From assembly GCF_026274175.1 (NCBI RefSeq), contig NZ_JAPHNL010000035.1, forward strand, positions 1-64,000: a stretch of DNA of 64,000 nucleotides, read 5' to 3'. Made by a program: the position numbers and the translations under genes. The stretch is from Streptomyces beihaiensis. GTDB taxonomy: Bacteria; Actinomycetota; Actinomycetes; Streptomycetales; Streptomycetaceae. The notes under the pieces are model-generated. The model made no database searches, was not told the origin of the DNA, and saw only the letters and a list, made by a program, of their open reading frames with translations. Below, piece by piece: positions 26,499 through 35,456 of the stretch; positions within the stretch are counted from its first letter, which is position 1, and every line of letters starts with the position of its first letter.

Positions 26499-27674
26499 TC
26501 AGGCGTCGCGGCAGATCAGCAGCAGCGCCCGGTCGTCGTTGACGTCCTTGGCCACCGCTTCGATGAGGTGCCAGGCGGCTCCGTGGAAGCCGCCGCTGAC
26601 ATAGCGGTCGGCCGCGCCGGTGAGGCGGTCCATGCCCTCGGCGATCTCCCGCTCGGAGGTCTCCACCAGGCCGTCGGTGAAGAGCATGAGGACGTCGCCG
26701 GGGCGCAGGGTTCCCTTGGTGGCGTCGAACTCGGCGCCTTCGTAGACGCCGAGCAGCGGGCCCTCGGCGGCCTTCTCCTCCCAGCGGCCGCTGCCCGAGC
26801 TGAGCTGGAGGCCCGGCGGATGGCCCGCGGAGAAGAGCTCGTAGTCGCCCGTTTCGAGGTCGAGAACGAGGTGGATGGAGGTGGCGAAGCCCTCGTCCCA
26901 GTCCTGGCGGAGCAGGTAGCCGTTGGCCGCGGGCAGGAAGGCGTGCGGCGGCAGTGAGCCGAGCAGGCCGCTGAAGGCCCCGGCGAGCAGCAGGGCGCGG
27001 CTCGCGGCGTCCATGCCCTTGCCGGAGACGTCGGTGAGGACGACCTCAAGGGTGCGGCCCTCGTTGGTGCGGGCCGCGACGACGAAGTCGCCGGAGAAGG
27101 ACTGGCCGCCGGCCGGGCGCAGCGCCATCTCGCGGTGCCAGCCGGGCGGGAGTTTCGGCAGCCGGCTCTGGGTGCGGATGCGTTCACGCAGGTCGAAGAG
27201 CATGGTGCCGCCGCGCCGCCAGGGCACGCCGACGCGGCTGCGGAACTGCGCTATGAGCAGGCCGAAGAAGCCGCACGCGGCGACGGTGAGGACGGTGCCG
27301 GGGGTGACGGCGGCGTCGCGTTCGGTGTAGGCGCCGAGTTGGACGGACTCCACGATCAGCGCGCAGGCGGAGGCGGCGTACAGGCCCAGGAGGCTGGCCG
27401 GGCGGAGCAGCAGGCCGCCCGCGACGATCGGCAGGACGAGCGCCGCGGGTGCGCACCAGACCGGGTCGACGATGGTGGTGGCGGCGATCAGCGGGACGGT
27501 GAGCAGAAGCGCGGCCAGGGCGATCCAGTCCGAGCCGTCGCCGCGGAAGTAGTCGACGCCGGATCTGCGCACGGCGGTGCGGACCCGGTGCATTCGCATC
27601 CTCAACCGGGCCGGAAACGTCTCGGCCTGCGAGCGCCGTTCGCGCACGGGCCGTTCTCCTCGTCGTACCGCCAT
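26499..27674 (-). CDS. Membrane-bound PP2C/SpoIIE-type serine phosphatase
   Basis: 391 residues. After a basic N-terminus, four hydrophobic segments (about 48-135, e.g. WIALAALLLTVPLIAATTIV) form a membrane domain. The PP2C-like SpoIIE catalytic domain follows: FSGDFVVAARTNEGRTLEVV, LTDVSGKGMDAA (metal-binding Asp), SAGHPPGLQLS and MLFTDGLVET. Such phosphatases usually act on anti-sigma-factor antagonists. No partner anti-sigma or antagonist gene lies nearby, so the target is unknown. Confidence 0.9.
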   Translation of the reverse strand: MAVRRGERPVRERRSQAETFPARLRMRMHRVRTAVRRSGVDYFRGDGSDWIALAALLLTVPLIAATTIVDPVWCAPAALVLPIVAGGLLLRPASLLGLYAASACALIVESVQLGAYTERDAAVTPGTVLTVAACGFFGLLIAQFRSRVGVPWRRGGTMLFDLRERIRTQSRLPKLPPGWHREMALRPAGGQSFSGDFVVAARTNEGRTLEVVLTDVSGKGMDAASRALLLAGAFSGLLGSLPPHAFLPAANGYLLRQDWDEGFATSIHLVLDLETGDYELFSAGHPPGLQLSSGSGRWEEKAAEGPLLGVYEGAEFDATKGTLRPGDVLMLFTDGLVETSEREIAEGMDRLTGAADRYVSGGFHGAAWHLIEAVAKDVNDDRALLLICRDA

Positions 27675-27853
27675 TGCTCGTGGACCTTATCCACCGCGGC
27701 CGGGACTGTGCACGGGTGGTCCCGGTTGTCCCACTTTCCGGGCACCCGCCGAGGGGCGGGGGCGACGGCGTGATCCGTTCGCCGCGGCGCGCGGCCGCTG
27801 GTAGGCATGGGGCATGACGACGGGACTGCGGCTCGGGGCTGTCGGGGCCCGGC

Positions 27854-28672
27854 TCAGTGGGCGCCAGGTGGCTGGCAGGTCGGGCACCAGAAGAGGTTGC
27901 GGGCGGCGAGTTCGGCGGTGCGGATGTCGGTGCCGCACAGGTGGCAGGGCTGGTGGGCGCGCCGGTAGACGTAGACCTCGCCGCCGTGGTCGTCGACGCG
28001 CGGGGGGCGGTTCATCGCCTCGGGCGTGTGCTCGGGGCGGACCGTGTCGATGCGGTTGGCGCGTACGCCGTCGCGCATGAGCGCCACCAGGTCGTCCCAG
28101 ACGGCGGTGAACCGGGCCTCGGTGAGGTCCTTGCCGGGGGTGTACGGGTCGATGCCGTGCCGGAAGAGGACCTCGGCGCGGTAGACGTTGCCGACTCCCG
28201 CGACGACCTTCTGGTCCATGAGGAGCGCGGCGATGGTGGTACGGCTGCGGGAGACGCGCGCGTACGCCCGGTCGGGGGTGTCGGCGCCGCGCAGCGGGTC
28301 GGGGCCGAGGCGGTCGTGTATCGCCTGCTTCTCGCCCTCGGAGATGAGGGCGCAGGTGGTGGGGCCGCGCAGGTCGGAGTAGTGGGTGTCGTTGAGCAGG
28401 CGCAGCCGGACCGTGTCGGTGGGCGGCGGGGCCGGGGTCTCGCCGAGCGTGTACTTGCCGAAGAGCCCCAGGTGGACGTGGACGTACTCGGCCGCGCCGA
28501 AGCGGAGGAAGAGGTGTTTGCCGTGGGCCTCGGTGCCGGTCAGGTCCTGGCCGGTCAGGAGTGCCGCGGCGTCGGAGAACTTGCCCTGCGGACTGCTGAC
28601 CGTGGTCTGGCGGCCCAGGAAGCGGGCGGCGTGATCCTGGGCCAGGCGGTGGATCGTGTGGCCTTCTGGCAC
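27854..28672 (-). CDS. Fpg/Nei family DNA glycosylase (endonuclease VIII type)
   Basis: 272 residues from GTG at 28672 (GAGGAG upstream). MPEGHTIHRLAQDH gives the catalytic Pro-Glu after Met removal. HGKHLFLRFG holds the conserved lysine region. VVAGVGNVYRAEVLFRHGI is the helix-two-turn-helix, and the C-terminal zinc finger CHLCGTD...CPTCQ is intact. The MPEGHT start marks the Nei branch, which excises oxidised pyrimidines in base-excision repair. Confidence 0.93.
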   Translation of the reverse strand: MPEGHTIHRLAQDHAARFLGRQTTVSSPQGKFSDAAALLTGQDLTGTEAHGKHLFLRFGAAEYVHVHLGLFGKYTLGETPAPPPTDTVRLRLLNDTHYSDLRGPTTCALISEGEKQAIHDRLGPDPLRGADTPDRAYARVSRSRTTIAALLMDQKVVAGVGNVYRAEVLFRHGIDPYTPGKDLTEARFTAVWDDLVALMRDGVRANRIDTVRPEHTPEAMNRPPRVDDHGGEVYVYRRAHQPCHLCGTDIRTAELAARNLFWCPTCQPPGAH

Positions 28673-28708
28673 GGCCGTCGTACTCCTCGGCGTCGTGGGA
28701 CTCGCTGC

Positions 28709-28781
28709 CCCGGGGCTTTGCCCCGGACCCCGCTCCTCGATCGCCGGAGGGACTTGATTTTCCAGCCCGTTCGGCGATCGA
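28709..28781. repeat. Dispersed Streptomyces-type intergenic inverted repeat
   Basis: Two hairpins in series: CCGGGGC-TTT-GCCCCGG, then TCGATCGCCG and its complement CGGCGATCGA 25 nt later around GAGGGACTTGATTTTCCAGC. I recall close relatives of this second element in many Streptomyces intergenic regions. It lies between the rpiB end and the nei start on the minus strand. Confidence 0.65.
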
Positions 28782-28805
28782 GGGCACAGCGGGGAGCTCG
28801 CGGGC

Positions 28806-29291
28806 TCAGCCCTGCGGGTGGCCCTCCGGGATCGGGGGCAGGGCCCCCGTGTCCTCGTACGCCGACAGCATGTCGATGCGGCGCTGGTGGCGCTCCTCGC
28901 CCGAGTAAGGCGTCGACAGGAAGATCTCGACGAACTTCGTCGCCTCCTCCTGGGTGTGCATGCGGCCGCCGATGGAGATCACGTTGGCGTTGTTGTGCTC
29001 ACGGCCGAGCGCCGCGGTCTGCTCGCTCCAGGCGAGGGCGGCACGGACGCCCTTGACCTTGTTGGCGGCGATCTGCTCGCCGTTGCCCGAGCCGCCGATC
29101 ACGATGCCCAGGGAGTCCGCGTCGGCCGCCGTCCGCTCCGCGGCGCGCAGGCAGAACGGCGGGTAGTCGTCCAGGGCGTCGTAGATGTGGGGCCCGCAGT
29201 CGACGGGCTCGTGGCCGTGGGCCTTGAGCCATTCGACCAGGTGGTTCTTGAGTTCGTAGCCGGCATGATCCGAGCCGAGGTACACGCGCAT
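28806..29291 (-). CDS. rpiB: Ribose-5-phosphate isomerase B
   Basis: 161 residues. MRVYLGSDHAGYELKNHLVE carries the substrate-binding Asp-His; GIVIGGSGNGEQIAANKVKG and NNANVISIGGRMHT are family signatures. GSGNG lacks the Cys found in E. coli RpiB, as is usual for the actinobacterial subtype, which uses a Glu instead (here NGEQ). It interconverts ribose-5-P and ribulose-5-P in the pentose phosphate pathway. ATG at 29291. Confidence 0.95.
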   Translation of the reverse strand: MRVYLGSDHAGYELKNHLVEWLKAHGHEPVDCGPHIYDALDDYPPFCLRAAERTAADADSLGIVIGGSGNGEQIAANKVKGVRAALAWSEQTAALGREHNNANVISIGGRMHTQEEATKFVEIFLSTPYSGEERHQRRIDMLSAYEDTGALPPIPEGHPQG

Positions 29292-29512
29292 GGCTCCGAG
29301 TGTGGCACGCCGGGGCCGGGGGGACGGCCCCAGGGCCTTGTGACCGTGACGTTTCGGTACGTCCGACCCTGGATTCCGTCGAGCTCCCGTTCGGATTCCG
29401 GCGGGTTTGGAGCACGTTACAAAGACAACAATCCGGACTCGGCTCTTCCACCGAGGACGATCCTGGGCTTTGAATGCGAGGGCTCGTGTTCAGAGAACTT
29501 AAGGATTCGTCC

Positions 29513-30946
29513 ATGACCTCGCAGCCTTCCCTTGCGACGGAAGAAAACTCGCCCGGCGGCCCCGCGGCCGCCGACGGCGGGCCCGGGGGCGACGGCCTGA
29601 AAGCCGGGCTCAAGAACCGTCACCTGTCGATGATCGCCATCGGCGGTGTGATCGGCGCCGGCCTGTTCGTCGGTTCCGGCTCCGGCATCGCGGCCGCGGG
29701 ACCCGCGATCCTCGTCTCGTACGCCCTGGTCGGCGCGATGGTCGTCCTGGTGATGCGCATGCTCGGTGAGATGGCCGCCGCGCGGCCGACCTCCGGGTCG
29801 TTCTCGGCCTACGCCGACCAGGCGCTCGGCCGCTGGGCCGGGTTCACCATCGGCTGGCTCTACTGGTTCTTCTGGGTCGTGGTGCTCGCCGTGGAGGCGA
29901 CCGCCGGGGCCAAGATCCTCAACGGCTGGATGCCGGGGGTTCCGCAGTGGGGCTGGGCGCTGATCGTGATGGTCGTGCTCACCGCGGTGAACCTGGCGTC
30001 CGTGGGCTCGTACGGCGAGTTCGAGTTCTGGTTCGCGGGCATCAAGGTCGTCGCCATCGCGGCGTTCATCGTCATCGGGCTGCTCGCCGTCTTCGGCGTG
30101 CTGCCGGGCACGCACGACGCGGGCAGCGGTCTGGCGCACCTGACCGACGCGGGCGGGTTCTTCCCCAAGGGGCCAGGCGCGATCCTCACCGGGGTGCTGA
30201 TGGTCGTCTTCTCGTTCATGGGCAGCGAGATCGTCACGCTGGCCGCCGGTGAGTCCGAGGACCCGCGCAAGGCGGTCACCAAGGCCACCAACTCGGTGAT
30301 CTGGCGTATCGCGATCTTCTACCTGGGCTCGATCTTCGTCGTCCTGACGGTGCTGCCGTGGAACTCCGCGTCGATCCTCAAGGACGGCTCCTACGTCGCC
30401 GCCCTGAACGTCATCGGCATCCCGCACGCCGGGCAGGTGATGGACGCCATCGTGCTGACCGCCGTGCTCTCCTGCCTCAACTCGGGTCTCTACACGGCTT
30501 CCCGCATGGCCTTCTCGCTCGGTGAGCGCGGTGACGCGCCGAAGGCGTTCGCGCGGACCACCGGGCGCGGTGTGCCGCGGGCCGCGATCCTCGGCTCGGT
30601 CGTCTTCGGCTTCATCGCCGTGTGGTTCAACTACCAGTGGCCGGACACGGTCTTCACCTTCCTGCTCAACTCGTCCGGCGCCGTCGCGCTCTTCGTGTGG
30701 CTGGTCATCTGCTTCACCCAGCTGCGGATGCGCGGGATCATCCTGCGCGAGCAGCCGGAGAAGCTCACCGTGAAGATGTGGCTGTTCCCGTATCTGACGT
30801 GGGCGACGATCGCGGCGATCTCGTTCGTGCTGGTCTACATGCTGACCGACCCCAGCGGCCGTGAGCAGGTGCTGCTCTCGCTGCTCGTCGCGGTGTTCGT
30901 GGTCGCGGTCTCGCTCGTACGGGACCGGGTCGCCGCCAAGCGGTAG
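29513..30946 (+). CDS. Amino-acid permease (AAT family, first copy)
   Basis: 477 residues from ATG at 29513, with AAGGA 8 nt upstream. Twelve membrane segments of the APC superfamily: first-helix motif [19 protein letters not shown] and the consensus EFEFWFAGIKVVAI typical of AAT proteins (GabP, CycA, AnsP). Exact substrate cannot be read. A paralogue with the same motifs lies at 32087, with bioY inverted between them. The upstream 200 nt is relatively AT-rich but I see no named operator. Confidence 0.9.
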   Translation: MTSQPSLATEENSPGGPAAADGGPGGDGLKAGLKNRHLSMIAIGGVIGAGLFVGSGSGIAAAGPAILVSYALVGAMVVLVMRMLGEMAAARPTSGSFSAYADQALGRWAGFTIGWLYWFFWVVVLAVEATAGAKILNGWMPGVPQWGWALIVMVVLTAVNLASVGSYGEFEFWFAGIKVVAIAAFIVIGLLAVFGVLPGTHDAGSGLAHLTDAGGFFPKGPGAILTGVLMVVFSFMGSEIVTLAAGESEDPRKAVTKATNSVIWRIAIFYLGSIFVVLTVLPWNSASILKDGSYVAALNVIGIPHAGQVMDAIVLTAVLSCLNSGLYTASRMAFSLGERGDAPKAFARTTGRGVPRAAILGSVVFGFIAVWFNYQWPDTVFTFLLNSSGAVALFVWLVICFTQLRMRGIILREQPEKLTVKMWLFPYLTWATIAAISFVLVYMLTDPSGREQVLLSLLVAVFVVAVSLVRDRVAAKR

Positions 30947-31002
30947 CCGACGCCGAACGGTAGCCGGGCGCCGAACAGTGACCGCCCTCACGACGAGCGA
31001 AC

Positions 31003-31041
31003 GCCCGGGCCCCCGCCGGATGATCCGGCGGGGGCCCGGGC
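31003..31041. terminator. Bidirectional terminator between permease and bioY
   Basis: A 19-base perfect inverted repeat (GCCCGGGCCCCCGCCGGAT with its complement) separated by one G; the usable stem is about 17 bp with a tight loop. Lies between convergent stops. Confidence 0.9.
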
Positions 31042-31072
31042 GTCTCGCGTTCGACGACCGCCTTCCGGACGG

Positions 31073-31651
31073 CTACTTGTCGGCGAACTTCCAGGCGGCG
31101 GGCAGCGCGCCCATCGCCAGGGCCGCCTTCAGGGCGTCGCCGAGGAGGTACGGGACCAGGCCGGCGGCGACGGCGTGCGACAGGCTCCAGCCCATGGACA
31201 CGGCCAGGTAGGGGACGCCGACCGCGTAGATGACCGCCTCGCCGAGCAGCATCGTGCCCGCCGTACGCAGCACCGAGCGGTCGCCGCCGCGCCGCGCGAG
31301 GGCGCCGACCGCCGCCGAGGCGAGCATCAGGCCGATGACGTAGCCGAACGACGGCATCGCGGCGCCGGAGGCACCCTCGGCGAACCACGGCACACCGGCC
31401 ACACCGGCGACCGCGTACACGGCGAGCGCCAGGAAGCCTCGGCGGGCGCCGAGCGCGGCGCCGACCAGGAGCGCGGCGAAGGTCTGCCCGGTGACCGGAA
31501 CCGGCGAGCCCGGCACGGGCAGGGCCAGCTGCGCGGCGAGGCCGGTGAGGGCGGCGCCGCCGAGGACCAGCACGGCGTCCTTGGTACGGGAGGCGGGCAG
31601 CAGGTCGGCGAGGACCTGGCCCGGGCGGGCGGTGACGACGGCTGTGGCCAT
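31073..31651 (-). CDS. bioY: BioY biotin transporter substrate-binding membrane component
   Basis: 192 residues from ATG at 31651, with GGAG 5 nt upstream; frames further upstream are non-coding. Six hydrophobic segments. The signatures VPVTGQTFAALLVGAALGARRGF, GVAGVPWFAEG and FGYVIGLMLA are those of BioY, the S component of ECF biotin transporters. No bioM/bioN genes are adjacent, so it either works alone or uses shared ECF subunits. Confidence 0.93.
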   Translation of the reverse strand: MATAVVTARPGQVLADLLPASRTKDAVLVLGGAALTGLAAQLALPVPGSPVPVTGQTFAALLVGAALGARRGFLALAVYAVAGVAGVPWFAEGASGAAMPSFGYVIGLMLASAAVGALARRGGDRSVLRTAGTMLLGEAVIYAVGVPYLAVSMGWSLSHAVAAGLVPYLLGDALKAALAMGALPAAWKFADK

Positions 31652-32086
31652 GGGGACTCCGCGGTGTGTGTACGTACGGGCAGGTTGGAACCTGGGAGGA
31701 CTGTGTCGCCATGACGCTATCCCGAGGGGCTCGCGCCGATCACGGTCACCGGTCGACAAATGCCTGAGCACCGTCTTGGTGGGCTCCACACAAACAGCTG
31801 CGCGGACACACCGTCCGGGCGTGACGCTCATCACTGAGGTCAGGGCCACGGGCGGCCGTTTCACTCCGAGGCCGCACGGCCGGAACACTGTGGACTCCCA
31901 CCAAACGGCACTGCGCGACCGGGCGGTGACGGCTTGGACACGGACCGTTGACGACTCCGTCACCTCGTGTGAGCGTGGTGTCCGTATTCCGGAAGGGCAT
32001 TCCCCCTGAGCGGGCATCCGCTCAGACTGTGGCCGTTTTACGCCCCGCCACCGTTACCCGCCCCAGCTACCGAACAGGGTCGATCC
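31652..32086. other. Intergenic region bioY-permease (435 nt)
   Basis: Divergent promoter space for bioY and the second permease. I see no gene and no convincing -35/-10 pair or named operator. Several TTGAC/TTGGAC pieces (about 31934-31953) lack a matching -10. Confidence 0.5.
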
Positions 32087-33511
32087 ATGTCGCGGACGTC
32101 ACCGCAGTCCCTCGCAGAGAGCGCGGTCGAGCAGCAGCCCGTCGATCAGGCCGCGCCGACCGAGCCGACGCTGTCGCACGGCCTGAAGCAGCGCCACCTC
32201 TCGATGATCGCCCTGGGCGGTGTGATCGGCGCCGGGCTCTTCGTGGGTTCCGGCACCGCCATCGCCGCGGCGGGCCCCTCGATCGTCCTCGCCTACGCGA
32301 TATCCGGTGCGCTCGTCATGCTCGTGATGCGCATGCTGGGCGAGATGGCGGCGGCCTATCCGGCCTCCGGCTCGTTCTCCGTCCACTCGGAGCGGGCGAT
32401 CGGCCCCTGGGCCGGCTTCACGGCGGGCTGGGCGTTCTGGTTCCTGCTCTGCGTCGCCGTGGGCCTGGAGGGCATCGGCGCGGCGGGCATCGTGCACGCG
32501 TGGCTGCCCGGAGTACCGGAGTGGGGCCTCGTCGCCGTGTTCATGGTGCTGTTCACCGTCACCAACCTGGCGGCGGTCAAGAACTTCGGCGAGTTCGAGT
32601 TCTGGTTCGCGACGCTGAAGGTCGGCGCGATCGTCCTCTTCCTCGTCATCGGGGTGCTGGCCGTCCTCGGGCTCCTGCCCGGCGTCGACGCGCCCGGCAC
32701 GTCCAACCTCACCGGCCACGGCGGCTTCATGCCCAACGGGTCGGAGGGCCTGATCGTGGGCCTGCTCGCCTCGGTGTTCGCGTACGGCGGTCTGGAGACG
32801 GTGACGATCGCCGCCGCCGAGTCCGAGCACCCGGTGCAGGGCGTGGCGAAGGCGGTCCGTACCGCGATGTGGCGCATCGCGCTCTTCTACGTCGGGTCGA
32901 TGGCGGTGGTCGTGGTGCTGCTGCCGTGGACCGCGAAGGAGATCCCGACCAAGGGCCCGTACGTGGCGACCCTCGACCACCTGGGCATCCCGGGGGCCGC
33001 CCAGATCATGAACGTCGTCGTGCTCGTGGCGCTGCTCTCCGCGATGAACGCCAACATCTACGGTGCGTCGCGCATGGCCACGTCGCTGGTCGCGCGCGGT
33101 CAGGGGCCCAGGGCGATCGGTCGCCTGCACGGCGGGGTGCCGCGGGTGGCGGTACTGCTGTCGGCGGTGTTCGGCTTCCTGTGCGTGGTGCTGAGCTACT
33201 GGCGGCCCAACGACATCTTCCAGTGGCTGCTCAACACCATCGGCGCGATCATCCTCGTCGTCTGGTTCTTCATCGCCGTCTCGCAGCTGATCCTCCGCCG
33301 CAAGCTGGAGCGCGAGGCACCGGAGCGGCTGGTCGTGCGGATGTGGCTGTACCCGTACCTCACCGTCGTGGCGCTGCTCGCGATGGTCGTGGTCTTCGTC
33401 CTGATGGCCCGTGAGCACGAGACGCGGGTGCAGTTGTACTACACGGGCGGCCTGACGGTGGTGCTGGCGATCGTCGGGTACGTACGGCAGAAGGCGGCGG
33501 AGCGGGCATAG
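32087..33511 (+). CDS. Amino-acid permease (AAT family, second copy)
   Basis: 474 residues, starting [20 protein letters not shown]. It is paralogous to 29513-30946 along its length ([52 protein letters not shown]). Twelve membrane segments. Differences in helices 3, 6 and 8 (for example ESEHPVQGV against ESEDPRKAV) suggest a different substrate. The ribosome site is weak. A perfect terminator follows. Confidence 0.9.
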   Translation: MSRTSPQSLAESAVEQQPVDQAAPTEPTLSHGLKQRHLSMIALGGVIGAGLFVGSGTAIAAAGPSIVLAYAISGALVMLVMRMLGEMAAAYPASGSFSVHSERAIGPWAGFTAGWAFWFLLCVAVGLEGIGAAGIVHAWLPGVPEWGLVAVFMVLFTVTNLAAVKNFGEFEFWFATLKVGAIVLFLVIGVLAVLGLLPGVDAPGTSNLTGHGGFMPNGSEGLIVGLLASVFAYGGLETVTIAAAESEHPVQGVAKAVRTAMWRIALFYVGSMAVVVVLLPWTAKEIPTKGPYVATLDHLGIPGAAQIMNVVVLVALLSAMNANIYGASRMATSLVARGQGPRAIGRLHGGVPRVAVLLSAVFGFLCVVLSYWRPNDIFQWLLNTIGAIILVVWFFIAVSQLILRRKLEREAPERLVVRMWLYPYLTVVALLAMVVVFVLMAREHETRVQLYYTGGLTVVLAIVGYVRQKAAERA

Positions 33512-33549
33512 CGCCCGCGGCACGCTCGCCTCACCACCTCCCCCGTCAC

Positions 33550-33583
33550 AAGGACCCCCGGGCCAGTCGGCCCGGGGGTCCTT
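33550..33583 (+). terminator. Terminator after the second permease
   Basis: Perfect 15-bp stem AAGGACCCCCGGGCC/GGCCCGGGGGTCCTT with an AGTC loop, 38 nt beyond the stop. Confidence 0.9.
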
Positions 33584-33648
33584 GTCGTCGCGGGGGCTTT
33601 GTCGTCGCGGGGGCTTTGTCGTCGCGGGGGTTTGTCGTCGCGGGGGCC
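33582..33648. repeat. 17-bp tandem repeat, four copies
   Basis: TTGTCGTCGCGGGGGCT at 33582 and 33599, then 16-bp (33616) and diverged 17-bp (33632) copies. The first copy starts inside the terminator's descending arm, so the array looks like repeated duplication of terminator-adjacent sequence. It lies upstream of sodF. Confidence 0.88.
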
Positions 33649-33746
33649 TTCTCGTCTCGAAAGGCGGGAGGCGGGCGGGCGCTTCTCGTCATCACACGCC
33701 CCTCTTACTGCCCCTTGCCGCCCCTTGCCTCCTCTTGCTGATAGCC

Positions 33747-33768
33747 TGCACTTGCATATTACTTGCAA
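33747..33768 (+). promoter_or_regulatory. AT-rich TGCA-repeat site upstream of sodF (Nur-box-like)
   Basis: TGCACTTGCATATTACTTGC followed by AA holds three TGCA cores and a dyad TTGCA-N7-TGCAA, an AT-rich island in very GC-rich DNA about 50 nt upstream of the sodF start. In S. coelicolor sodF is repressed by the nickel-responsive Fur-family protein Nur, so this is the natural operator candidate. I cannot verify the exact Nur consensus from memory. Confidence 0.5.
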
Positions 33769-33818
33769 TAAGCCATCGCGACAGGCGAGAAGTGAGCAGT
33801 CGGAGGACACGGACGGAC

Positions 33819-34469
33819 ATGGCCACGTACACGCTTCCTGAACTTCCGTACGACTACGCGGCGCTCGAACCGGTCATCAACCCGGAGATCATCGAGCTGC
33901 ACCACGACAAGCACCACGCGGCGTACGTGAAGGGCGCCAACGACACCCTGGAGCAGCTGGCTCAGGCCCGCGACAAGGAGCAGTGGGACACGCTCAACGG
34001 CCTGGAGAAGAACCTCGCCTTCCACCTCTCCGGCCACATCCTGCACAGCATCTACTGGCACAACATGAACAGCCCGAAGGACGGTGGCGGCGGCGAGCCA
34101 CACGCGGCGGACGGCGTGGGCGACCTGGCGGACGCGTTGCGGGAGTCCTTCGGCTCGTTCGCCGCGTTCAAGGCCCAGATGACGAAGGCCGCCGCGACCA
34201 CACAGGGCTCCGGCTGGGGCGTGCTCGCCTACGAGCCGGTGAGCGGGCGGCTGATCGTGGAGCAGGTCTACGACCACCAGGGCAACGTCGGGCAGGGCTC
34301 GACCCCGGTCCTCGTCTTCGACGCCTGGGAGCACGCCTTCTATCTCCAGTACAAGAACCAGAAGGTCGACTTCATCGAGGCCATGTGGCAGGTGGTCGAC
34401 TGGCAGGACGTGGCGAGGCGTTACGCCGCCGCGAAGGAGCGCGCCACGGACCTCCTCCTGGCGCCGTGA
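33819..34469 (+). CDS. sodF: Superoxide dismutase, Fe/Mn family (FeSOD)
   Basis: 216 residues from ATG at 33819 (GGAGGA upstream), [20 protein letters not shown]. Metal ligands appear in order: first His in [12 protein letters not shown], His in [10 protein letters not shown], then Asp and His in [15 protein letters not shown]. It converts superoxide to peroxide and oxygen in the cytoplasm. Streptomyces uses this iron enzyme when nickel for sodN is scarce. The frame is open upstream through the 17-bp repeats, but that part is not protein-like. Confidence 0.95.
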   Translation: MATYTLPELPYDYAALEPVINPEIIELHHDKHHAAYVKGANDTLEQLAQARDKEQWDTLNGLEKNLAFHLSGHILHSIYWHNMNSPKDGGGGEPHAADGVGDLADALRESFGSFAAFKAQMTKAAATTQGSGWGVLAYEPVSGRLIVEQVYDHQGNVGQGSTPVLVFDAWEHAFYLQYKNQKVDFIEAMWQVVDWQDVARRYAAAKERATDLLLAP

Positions 34470-34560
34470 GACGTCCCGCCTCGTGATCGTCTTCTCACCG
34501 GCACGGCGGCGGGCGCAGAAAGGACGGGCCCCCGCGCACACGAGGTGCGCGGGGGCCCGT
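34470..34560 (+). ncRNA. Candidate sodF 3'UTR small RNA (s-SodF-like)
   Basis: The sodF 3'UTR is about 90 nt from stop to the end of a perfect terminator hairpin. A published S. coelicolor case, recalled from memory, is a roughly 90-nt RNA processed from the sodF 3'UTR that pairs with the sodN mRNA start and destabilises it. The unstructured GATCGTCTTCTCACCGG at about 34482-34502 is a plausible antisense segment. sodN is outside this window, so pairing cannot be checked here. Confidence 0.45.
34524..34560. terminator. Terminator of sodF, shared with the convergent dsbA-like gene
   Basis: Perfect 16-bp stem ACGGGCCCCCGCGCAC/GTGCGCGGGGGCCCGT with an ACGAG loop. Confidence 0.9.
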
Positions 34561-34616
34561 TGCCCTCACGGGCGGGCGCGGAGAACCGCGACGGCGCGAG
34601 AAGCGAGACGCGAGGC

Positions 34617-35249
34617 TCAGTCGAAGACCGGGCCGACCGTGCGGGTCCGCTTGATCTCGTAGAAACCGGGGACGGACGCGACCATCAGCGTGCCGTCCCA
34701 CAGCTTCGCCGCCTCCTCGCCCTTCGGCGCGGGCGTGACCACGGGTCCGAAGAAGGCGATCTGCCCGCCGTCGGCGCCGGGCACCGCGATGACCGGGGTG
34801 CCGACGTCCTGACCGACCTTGTCGATGCCCTCCTTGTGCGAGGCACGCAGCTCGGCCTCGTACTTCGTGCCGTCCCAGTGGTCCATCAGGGCGGCGGGCA
34901 GGCCGACCTCATCCAGCGCACCGGCGACGGCCTCCTTCGTGGGGCCCTCGCCACGGTTGTGGATCCGGGTGCCGAGCGCTGTGTACAGGTCACCGAGCAC
35001 CTCGGCGCCGTGCTCCTCCTGGGCCGCGATGACGACGCGGACCGGGCCCCAGGCCGTGGTGCGCATCATCTGCGCGTACTGCTCGGGCAGCTCGTCGAGC
35101 TTGGACTCGTTCAGGACCGCGAGGCTCATCAGGTGCCAGCGGACCTCGATGTCACGGAGTCTTTCCACCTCAAGAACCCAGCGCGACGTCATCCACGCCC
35201 AAGGGCAGAGCGGATCGAACCAGAAGTCGACGGGGGTCTTCTCGGACAT
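34617..35249 (-). CDS. DsbA-family protein with CPWA active site (Rv2466c-like)
   Basis: 210 residues, MSEKTPVDFWFDPLCPWAWM. It resembles mycobacterial Rv2466c, a mycothiol-dependent nitroreductase/oxidoreductase (FDPLCPW, AWGPVRVVIAAQ, GTPVIAVPG, FFGPVVTPAPKGEEAAKLWD, KRTRT-PxFD end). The active site here is C15-P-W-A18: the second cysteine of CPWC is alanine, leaving a monothiol site. It is cytoplasmic, with no signal peptide. ATG at 35249. It converges on sodF. Confidence 0.88.
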   Translation of the reverse strand: MSEKTPVDFWFDPLCPWAWMTSRWVLEVERLRDIEVRWHLMSLAVLNESKLDELPEQYAQMMRTTAWGPVRVVIAAQEEHGAEVLGDLYTALGTRIHNRGEGPTKEAVAGALDEVGLPAALMDHWDGTKYEAELRASHKEGIDKVGQDVGTPVIAVPGADGGQIAFFGPVVTPAPKGEEAAKLWDGTLMVASVPGFYEIKRTRTVGPVFD

Positions 35250-35456
35250 GGCTCTCCTAGGAAGTTCACGAGATCGCGAGGCCGCACGGACTCACCGGCC
35301 GGTCTCGGCCGCGAGAACGCACACGGCGCCGCCCGCATTCCCGGATGTCCGCCGCGCGGGGCCCGTGCGAGGATCGTAAGCGTCCGCGGCGGCCCCACAA
35401 GGGCCTGCCCCAGGACCAGGACACCCCAGTTCAGACGTCACGAAGGAGTGCCGCCC

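Noticed and set aside
31652-32086. Biotin-responsive operator upstream of bioY
   Set aside because: I looked for dyads typical of biotin repressors and found none convincing.
33582-33818. Extended N-terminus of the superoxide dismutase through the 17-bp repeats
   Set aside because: Repeat-encoded Arg/Gly/Val sequence; the GGAGGA site and family alignment place the start at 33819.
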